DNA from: Acidimicrobiales bacterium
Lineage (GTDB): Bacteria > Actinomycetota > Acidimicrobiia > Acidimicrobiales > SZUA-35
NCBI GenBank assembly: GCA_024641625.1
Contig: JAHECQ010000062.1
Location: 1 to 12,926, forward strand
Direction of reading: 5' to 3'
DNA: 12,926 bases
The position numbers and the translations under genes are program-made. Under the pieces are notes generated by a model that did no database searches, was not told the DNA's origin, and was given only the letters and a program-made list of their open reading frames with translations. Below, piece after piece: positions 4,397 through 10,293 of the stretch; position 1 is the stretch's first letter, and every line of letters starts with the position of its first letter.

Positions 4397-7209
4397 TCAT
4401 CGGCATCATCGCCCCTCGACCCGTCGACCCGACCATCGTCGGCGGAGCCGAGCGACTCTGGCGGACCCTCGAACAGCGTCTGATCGAGCGGGGTCATCAG
4501 GTCGAGCTGGTCACCCTCCCCACACCCGAGGCCAACCTCGCCGAGCTGCTCGACTCCTACGAGCAGTTCGTCGAACTCGATGTCAGCCGCTTCGACGTGG
4601 TGATCACCGGCAAGTATCCGGCCTGGATGATCGACCATCCTCGGCATCTCGTGTATCTGCTGCATCCGCTACGCGGCCTCTACGACACCTACCCGGCCGA
4701 GCTTTCCGCCGACGTCGATCCCGCGCTCGAGCACGCGCTGGGCGCCGCCGCCACCGCCCGCGGCGTGTTGGAGATGGCTCGCACGCAGCTCGCCGCCAAT
4801 CCGGGACTGGGCCAGTTTCCCGGGCCGTTCGCCAGGGCGGTGGTGCACCGCCTCGATCACCTGGCCTTCGAGCAGGTGACGCAATTCGCCGCCATCTCCG
4901 AGACGGTCGCCTCGCGCCCGGGGTACCTTCCTGATCGACCGGTGCTGGTCAATCACCCAGAGAGCGGCCTGGCGTCGCGATGCCTGCGCCAACCGCTCGG
5001 GGAGGTTCCCGCCCGTACTCGTTTCGTGGCCGTGAGCCGGCTCGATCGGCCGAAGCGACTCGACCTCGTGCTTGGAGCGTTCGCCCACTACCAGGACCGG
5101 AATGCCCGCCTGACCATCGCCGGTGACGGGCCCGATCGGGGGCGCCTCGAACAACTGGCCGAGGCAGATCCCCGCATCGAGTTCCTCGGACGGGTCGAGG
5201 ATGACGAGTTGGTGGACTTGTACCACAGCGCCACCGCCGTGCTCTTCGTTCCCCTCGACGAGGACTACGGGTACATCAGCGCCGAGGCGATGGCAGCCGG
5301 AGCACCGGTGATCACCACGACCGACAGCGGCGGGGCGTCCGAGCTGCTGGAGCACGGAGTGAACGGCCTCGTGCTCGAACCCGATCCCGCGCGACTGGCG
5401 TGGGGCATGGCCCACATCGCCGACAATCCGTTCACCCGTTGGCAATTGGGACTCAACGCCCGGCGCCGGTCCTCAGCAGTCGATTTTGCCCCATTGCTCG
5501 ACGTGATCGAGGGTCTGGGCGAACCGCCGCAGCATCGAGTTCGAGCGCTGGTGCTCAGCACCTATCCGATCGATCCCATGATCGGGGGTGGACAACGACG
5601 ACTTCGCCATCTCACCAGAGCATTGGCCGCCCTGGCCGACGTCACTGTCCTCGTCCTGTCGGCCGACGTCGAACTGCCACGACGTCGGCTGGTCGAACCT
5701 GGGCTCGTGCAAATCGAGATCCCCCGCTCGGCCGCCCAGCGAGAGGCCGAAGAGGACATCTACGCCCTGCTCGGCCTCCCCGTCGACGACATCACTGCCT
5801 CCGCCCTGGCCCCGGCTTCACCGGCCTACGGAGAGGAACTCATCCGCCAACTCGACGTCTCCGATGTGGTCATCGCCTCCCATCCCTTCCTGGCCCCCTC
5901 GGTGCCTCGATCATCGCTGGTTCCGCTCATCCACGACTCGCACAACGTCGAGGCCTCACTGAAGGCGGCCATGCTGCCGGACTCGACCGCCGGCAGGTGG
6001 CTCCTCGAGAAGGTTCGCTCGAGCGAGCATGAGGCCACCGAACGGGCCGTCGCCCTCTTCGCCTGCACCCAGGACGATCTCGCCGAGCTCCAACGGGCCC
6101 GGCCGGGGATTGCGGGCCGGGTGATCCCCAACGGCGTCGACTCCGTCGGCCTCCCGATGAGGACGCCGCAGCAGGCGGCCGCCGCCAGAGCCGAGGTGCT
6201 GGCCGTCGTCGGCGTCGATCCCGAGGATCCCCGCCCTCTGGCGCTGTTCATCGGCTCGTGGCACAAGCCCAACATCGATGCCGCCCGGCTGATCGTCGAG
6301 GTCGCCCGGAAACGCCAGGATTGGCTGTTCGTGCTGGCCGGCAGCCACACCAGCGAGTTTGCCGACAAGGCGGCCACCGATCGGCCGCTGCCCGAAAACG
6401 TCCACCTCATCGCCATCTTCAGCGAGAGCTTGCTGTGGCCACTGCTGGCCGGGGCGACCGTGGCACTCAACCCGATGATCTCAGGGGGTGGCAGCAACCT
6501 GAAGCTGTTCGACTACCTCGCGGTGGGCGTCCCGGTGGTGGCCACCGAGGTCGGTGCCCGTGGCCTCGATGACGCCTCCGCCTCGGTCGTGCTGTGTGCC
6601 CCGACGGCAGAGGGTGTCTCCTCGGGACTCGACGAGGCCACCTCCCGCGATCTCGCAGCGTCGCTCCGGCATGGGCGGCACCTCGTCACCGAACGGTACG
6701 ACTGGCGACACCTGGGGGCCGAATGGGCTCGTGGGGTGCTCGATGCAATCGGTGCACAGCCGTCCCCCACGCCTCGCCACCCAACCGTGGTCCGACCACC
6801 GCTGACGCTCGCCGACCGAATTCCTCCACCGCTCGACCCGACCGAGGCGACGATCCGAGCGGTCGGTCATCTCGCTCGTACCCAAGCGCCGACACCGAAG
6901 GAAGCCACTGTGGATCCCATCATCCAGGAGAGCCTCAAGCAGGCGGGCGACAATCGCCATGTCGGCCGGGTTCTCCCCGAGTCAGCCCGACTTCGGGGGC
7001 CCAAGCAGGCCCTCATCAGGGTTGGCCAGTTCATCTCGAACGAGCAGTTGAACTACAACGAGGCGCTCCTCGACGCAGTGAATCGACTGGCGACAACCGT
7101 CGAGACCCTTCGTCGGGAGAACCAGACCCTGAGCGAGCGGATCGATCGGATCGAGGCCGCGGCCGACGCCGACCCACCTCCGGTCCGGCCCTCGGACCGA
7201 CCGTCATGA
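4393..7209 (+). CDS. Bidomain glycosyltransferase: two GT-B modules plus a C-terminal helical tail (938 aa)
   Basis: This protein carries two complete GT-B glycosyltransferase units and probably adds two successive sugars to a surface glycan in the cytoplasm. Module 1 (about 1-375) begins M-I-I-G-I-I-A-P with a G-G-A-E-R-L-W loop (17-23). It has V-S-R-L-D-R-P-K-R (214-222), A-G-D-G-P (243-247), and the GT4 E-x7-E motif as E290/E298. Module 2 (about 382-785) begins V-R-A-L-V-L-S-T with G-G-G-Q-R-R (398-403). It has H-D-S-H-N-V-E (514-520), I-P-N-G-V-D (578-583), and a degenerate E-x7-E (G699, D707) in G-G-G-S-N-L-K-L-F-D. Module 2 is paralogous to the truncated gene at 1-1116; module 1 resembles the next gene. 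A Pro-rich linker (about 788-840) leads to a helical, coiled-coil-like tail (about 855-922). ATG 4393 overlaps the preceding stop as ATGA and has GGGGAG five bases upstream. No membrane segment is seen. Substrates are unknown. Confidence 0.92.
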   Translation: MIIGIIAPRPVDPTIVGGAERLWRTLEQRLIERGHQVELVTLPTPEANLAELLDSYEQFVELDVSRFDVVITGKYPAWMIDHPRHLVYLLHPLRGLYDTYPAELSADVDPALEHALGAAATARGVLEMARTQLAANPGLGQFPGPFARAVVHRLDHLAFEQVTQFAAISETVASRPGYLPDRPVLVNHPESGLASRCLRQPLGEVPARTRFVAVSRLDRPKRLDLVLGAFAHYQDRNARLTIAGDGPDRGRLEQLAEADPRIEFLGRVEDDELVDLYHSATAVLFVPLDEDYGYISAEAMAAGAPVITTTDSGGASELLEHGVNGLVLEPDPARLAWGMAHIADNPFTRWQLGLNARRRSSAVDFAPLLDVIEGLGEPPQHRVRALVLSTYPIDPMIGGGQRRLRHLTRALAALADVTVLVLSADVELPRRRLVEPGLVQIEIPRSAAQREAEEDIYALLGLPVDDITASALAPASPAYGEELIRQLDVSDVVIASHPFLAPSVPRSSLVPLIHDSHNVEASLKAAMLPDSTAGRWLLEKVRSSEHEATERAVALFACTQDDLAELQRARPGIAGRVIPNGVDSVGLPMRTPQQAAAARAEVLAVVGVDPEDPRPLALFIGSWHKPNIDAARLIVEVARKRQDWLFVLAGSHTSEFADKAATDRPLPENVHLIAIFSESLLWPLLAGATVALNPMISGGGSNLKLFDYLAVGVPVVATEVGARGLDDASASVVLCAPTAEGVSSGLDEATSRDLAASLRHGRHLVTERYDWRHLGAEWARGVLDAIGAQPSPTPRHPTVVRPPLTLADRIPPPLDPTEATIRAVGHLARTQAPTPKEATVDPIIQESLKQAGDNRHVGRVLPESARLRGPKQALIRVGQFISNEQLNYNEALLDAVNRLATTVETLRRENQTLSERIDRIEAAADADPPPVRPSDRPS
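6967..7158 (+). other. C-terminal amphipathic tail and coiled coil of the bidomain glycosyltransferase
   Basis: Residues about 859-922 of the 4393-7209 protein run from a basic segment (R-L-R-G-P-K-Q) through G-Q-F-I-S-N-E-Q-L-N-Y-N-E-A-L into a heptad-like helix rich in Leu, Glu and Arg. A stretch of this kind, with a Q-x-x-[FY]-N core followed by a coiled coil, is something I recall from glycosyltransferases and methyltransferases of LPS and exopolysaccharide clusters. It may hold the enzyme to the membrane face or to partner enzymes. Function is inferred. Confidence 0.45.
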
Positions 7210-8426
7210 GGATCGCCGTCGTCAAGCCCGACTGGGGCGTCGCCGGGGGATTCGAACGACTGCTCGACCGCATCGTCGCGCTGCTCGTCGAAGCCGGCCA
7301 TCACGTCGATGAGCAGGCATTCCCGGCACTGATCACGCCCCGTCCGGTCTGGGGCAGCTCGAATGCCGTGCGCAACTGGCACGACCACGGAGAGTTCTTC
7401 CGGTACGCCGCGCTGACCGAGGACGTGCGCAGGCTGGATCTCGGACGCTACGACCTCGTCGTCAGCACCCAGCCACCGACCTTCCTGGTCGATCATCCGA
7501 ACGTGTTGGCGCTCTTCTACCACCAGGCCCGCATCTTCTACGATCTGGCCGAGCTCTACGGCCGTATCGACGAGGTCGACGTCCGGCTCCACCGGGTTGC
7601 GACCGACGAGGTCCGGCGAATCGACCGGACGTTCATCGGATCGGTTCGTCACTGGTTGTCGGGCTCGAACGAGTGCGCCTCGCGCCTGCGGGAATACTGG
7701 GACGTCCCCGACGCTCGTATCTCCCTGCTCCATGCACCGGCCCTCACCGAAACCCCCGACATCCCGCCGCCGTGGCAGCCACACGGCCCGGTCGTCTGCG
7801 TCAGCCGCCACGAGTGGCCGAAACGGACCGAGCTGCTCGTCGCCGCCGGGCACGTGATGCGGGGTCGCCCGGCAGGACGTCCGGTGGAGTTCATCGGTGC
7901 CGGGGGCCGGCTCGACTTCGTACGGGGCCTGGACGATCGGCTCTTCCGGGACCCGGATCTGGCCACGCGTTCGGACCCCGACGCCTTCTGGATGCAATCG
8001 GCCCTGCAGCAGACGACCAAACCGACGGTTCATGCGACCTCCCCCAACCGATTCCGTGGCAACGTCAGCGACGGCGAACGCAATCGGGCCTACGCCGAGG
8101 CATCGGTCGTGATCGCTCCTGCCTACCGAGAGGACTACGGGCTCACCGCGCTCGAGGCCATGCTGTGGCAGCGACCGGTCATCGTGTGCCGCGACGGCGG
8201 CGGACTCGTCGATCTGGTGGAGGAAACCGGCGCAGGTCTCGTGGTGGAGCCGACGCCGGTTGCATTGGCCGATGGCGTTCAGCGAATCCTCGAGGACGAC
8301 GACCTCCGCCATGCACTGCTCGAGCGGGCTCGCGAGGTGCCTGCGACCTTCACGTGGCAACGAGCCCGGGCCGAATTGGACCACGCCATCGAAGCGACGA
8401 TGCAGTCCCTCAGCTCTGCGCGTTGA
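7206..8426 (+). CDS. Glycosyltransferase family 4-like protein (406 aa)
   Basis: This is a cytoplasmic retaining-type GT-B glycosyltransferase, probably acting on the same glycan as its neighbours. It starts M-R-I-A-V-V-K-P-D-W with a G-V-A-G-G-F-E-R loop (11-18), typical of the GT4 acceptor-side domain. The second domain starts near V-V-C-V-S-R-H-E-W-P-K-R (196-207). The donor-site E-x7-E motif is intact as E309/E317 in R-E-D-Y-G-L-T-A-L-E. An insertion of about 45 residues (about 236-280) separates the second-domain start from the donor site. The N-terminal part shares a pattern with module 1 of the preceding protein (R-[FY]-D-[VL]-V, then [IV]-D-H-P, then L-Y-D or F-Y-D). ATG 7206 is chosen because it overlaps the previous stop as ATGA; the frame is open upstream, but that stretch lies inside the preceding gene. 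Its 3' end overlaps the convergent SpoIID-like gene by 17 bases. Substrates are unknown. Confidence 0.9.
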   Translation: MRIAVVKPDWGVAGGFERLLDRIVALLVEAGHHVDEQAFPALITPRPVWGSSNAVRNWHDHGEFFRYAALTEDVRRLDLGRYDLVVSTQPPTFLVDHPNVLALFYHQARIFYDLAELYGRIDEVDVRLHRVATDEVRRIDRTFIGSVRHWLSGSNECASRLREYWDVPDARISLLHAPALTETPDIPPPWQPHGPVVCVSRHEWPKRTELLVAAGHVMRGRPAGRPVEFIGAGGRLDFVRGLDDRLFRDPDLATRSDPDAFWMQSALQQTTKPTVHATSPNRFRGNVSDGERNRAYAEASVVIAPAYREDYGLTALEAMLWQRPVIVCRDGGGLVDLVEETGAGLVVEPTPVALADGVQRILEDDDLRHALLERAREVPATFTWQRARAELDHAIEATMQSLSSAR

Positions 8427-10281
8427 TGAAGAACTCGTCGGAGGCGGCCAGCAATGCGGCCAGGGTGACGTCGTCGACCGAGAGCAGCCGGTCGGCCCAG
8501 TAGGCCGCGCCCGCCGGATCGGCACCGCGGCCAAGCACCGATCGATAGAGCCGATGCACACGATCGGACCGGGACTCGACAGAGGCATAGAATCCACCGG
8601 AGACACCGCCGGGATTCGTTCGACCCAGGTCGAGCCGGCCGGTCCAGAAGTCGAGGCCTGCCTGGTCGGCCGGTCGGCCGAGGATGTCGCGGTAGAGCGC
8701 AGCCACGAACTGGCTGTTGGTGCCACCCGAACGCCGGAAGTACTCGGGCGAGCCATAGAAGTTGGCGGCCACGGCCTCGAACCGGAGCCCGGTTCCCATG
8801 CGGCCGAGCCAATAGGCCCGACCGGACGAGTCCGATGGGCGGCCGAACACGTCCAGGTAGAGATCGTCGATCATCACCCCGGCCCACTCATCCGAACGGG
8901 CCAGTGCCTGAGTGAGCGAGGCCCGGGGTGTCCCCCGTTCGAGGTTGGCGACCCAGGTGTTTCGTTCGACGTCATCGGGGACTCGCCGGACGAACAGCGA
9001 GTAGGCGGAGTTGACGTAGTTCGCCCCGCTGATCGAGGCGACCGGTACCGAGCCGAACGAGAACCAATCGGACTTCAGGTTGAAGGCCTGACGAACCTTG
9101 TCGGCGTCGAGCGTGGCGACGCCGCCGGTGAAGCGGAAGGTGGCCGAGGTGCTCCGACCTCCGTCGGGACCCAGTCCGGTCTTGGCGACCTCGATGGAAA
9201 TCAGGTCGCCCTTGGCCTGTGCGTTGATCCAGGCCCGCAGGTCGACGGTCCTCGTCCAGGACCGGTTCGGGTTCGTGGCGGTGGCATCACCGTCGTCGGG
9301 GACCGCCGGGAAGCTGCCGCCGGCGGTGTAGCCACCGGTGCTCGAGGAGAACTCGGTGCGGGCGATCGTTCCCGCGGCCGTCAACCGTACGATGCCGGCG
9401 GTGGCCGCCACCGCGGCGTCGGTCGTCGACGCGGTGGCGGGGCTGGCGACGGCACTGCCGGCCGTCTGACGGAAGTAGCCCTTGTACACCTGGCAGAGCG
9501 TGGTGTCGCAGGTGTCGGCGTAGGGCTGCTGACGGGTGTCGCCGGCCATGGAGTACGAGCGAGCGGCCACTGCTTGGGACTTCAGCGCTTCGGGATGCCA
9601 CGACGACGGGACCTCGGAGGGAACCACCCCGCGGAGGTACTCCTCGATGGTCACGATGTTGACCGTTCGCACCGGGGAGGACTCGTACCGGAGATACCCG
9701 GGGTACCACGTGGTGGATCCATCGGGTTGGCAGACGCTCAGGAGTCCTTCTTTGCCGGTGGCGGTGGGCTCGGGGACGAGATCGATGGCCTGGTAGGCCG
9801 CCGTGGTGAATCTCTCGGTCCACGGTCCGCTGCACGACGGCCCCGTCTCGAGCTTGATGCCCCCGGGCACCACCGACAGCTGAACGCTGCCCGCCCAATC
9901 CCAGAGGGCATCGCCGGCCACCGAGCGCACGTGGATGACACCACTGCCCAGGCCGGCCCGCAGCGTCTGGCCTTGCTGGCTGCGGAGGTCGACACGGACA
10001 GCATTGGGATTGACCGACCAACCGGCGGGGATCGGACCGGCGGTGGTGCCGCCATAGAAGTGGTCGAGGATCTGCGCGGCGCTCCAGCCCTTGTCCGCGG
10101 CGTAGCCCTGGGCGCCGTACTGACCGAGGCCGCGACCGTGCCCCCAACCGCGGCCGCTGACCTGCACCAGGACAGGAGCTTCGCTCTGGGCCGAGACCGG
10201 GGCTGCCGAGGCCGTCAACCCCACCGCCCAAAGCGAGAGGGAGAGCACCAGGAGCACGGCGGTACGAAATCGCGAAATCAT
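8410..10281 (-). CDS. Secreted SpoIID/LytB-domain protein with C-terminal DUF4214 array (623 aa)
   Basis: This exported protein is predicted to act on peptidoglycan; SpoIID proteins are lytic transglycosylases that cut glycan strands lacking stem peptides. A signal peptide spans about 1-32 (basic M-I-S-R-F-R, a Leu/Val-rich core, V-S-A near 29-31). A G-H-G-R-G-L-G-Q-Y-G-A motif (47-57) and I-L-D-H-F-Y-G-G-T (71-79) follow. The core is E-E-Y-L-R-G-V-V-P-S-E-V-P (213-225), with E223 at the position expected for the catalytic Glu, then A-L-K-S-Q-A-V-A-A-R-S-Y (232-243). C258/C263 are in C-D-T-T-L-C-Q-V-Y, where SpoIID enzymes carry metal-binding residues, and F-S-S-S-T-G-G (311-317) follows. The tail has four DUF4214 units (about 420-618). 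ATG 10281 leads directly into the signal peptide; only a weak GGCGGA precedes it. It lies 12 bases after the amidase gene, so the two are probably co-transcribed. It lacks a transmembrane anchor. Confidence 0.9.
   Translation of the reverse strand: MISRFRTAVLLVLSLSLWAVGLTASAAPVSAQSEAPVLVQVSGRGWGHGRGLGQYGAQGYAADKGWSAAQILDHFYGGTTAGPIPAGWSVNPNAVRVDLRSQQGQTLRAGLGSGVIHVRSVAGDALWDWAGSVQLSVVPGGIKLETGPSCSGPWTERFTTAAYQAIDLVPEPTATGKEGLLSVCQPDGSTTWYPGYLRYESSPVRTVNIVTIEEYLRGVVPSEVPSSWHPEALKSQAVAARSYSMAGDTRQQPYADTCDTTLCQVYKGYFRQTAGSAVASPATASTTDAAVAATAGIVRLTAAGTIARTEFSSSTGGYTAGGSFPAVPDDGDATATNPNRSWTRTVDLRAWINAQAKGDLISIEVAKTGLGPDGGRSTSATFRFTGGVATLDADKVRQAFNLKSDWFSFGSVPVASISGANYVNSAYSLFVRRVPDDVERNTWVANLERGTPRASLTQALARSDEWAGVMIDDLYLDVFGRPSDSSGRAYWLGRMGTGLRFEAVAANFYGSPEYFRRSGGTNSQFVAALYRDILGRPADQAGLDFWTGRLDLGRTNPGGVSGGFYASVESRSDRVHRLYRSVLGRGADPAGAAYWADRLLSVDDVTLAALLAASDEFFINAQS
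8428..9024 (-). other. DUF4214 repeat array of the SpoIID-like protein (four units)
   Basis: Residues about 420-618 contain one degenerate and three clear units of the DUF4214 pattern L-Y-x3-[LF]-G-R-x2-D-x2-G-x2-[YF]-W. The aromatic of the L-Y/L-F pair is at 430, 475, 530 and 579, and the matching Trp at 443, 491, 546 and 595. The degenerate first unit keeps L-F-V-R-R and N-T-W-V. The spacing of the last three units (55 and 49 residues) nearly equals that in the neighbouring amidase (54 and 48). DUF4214 is found on secreted and surface proteins; its ligand is not established. Confidence 0.8.
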
Positions 10282-10293
10282 GGTCCGCCCAGG

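Noticed and set aside
4000..4665. A 221-codon minus-strand frame opposite the end of meaB and the 50-residue gene, which might compete with the small gene.
   Set aside because: It is antisense to meaB and to the start of the double glycosyltransferase, both secure, and has no motif; the plus-strand small frame fits the operon joints.
6594..7205. An upstream extension of the 7206-8426 glycosyltransferase frame by about 200 codons.
   Set aside because: It lies wholly inside the double glycosyltransferase gene, has Arg/Ser/Pro-rich shadow sequence, and ATG 7206 begins exactly at the conserved GT-B first strand.
7053..8756. A 567-codon minus-strand frame spanning the 3' end of the SpoIID-like gene and the 7206-8426 glycosyltransferase.
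   Set aside because: It is antisense to one gene, out of frame with the other, and has no recognisable domain.
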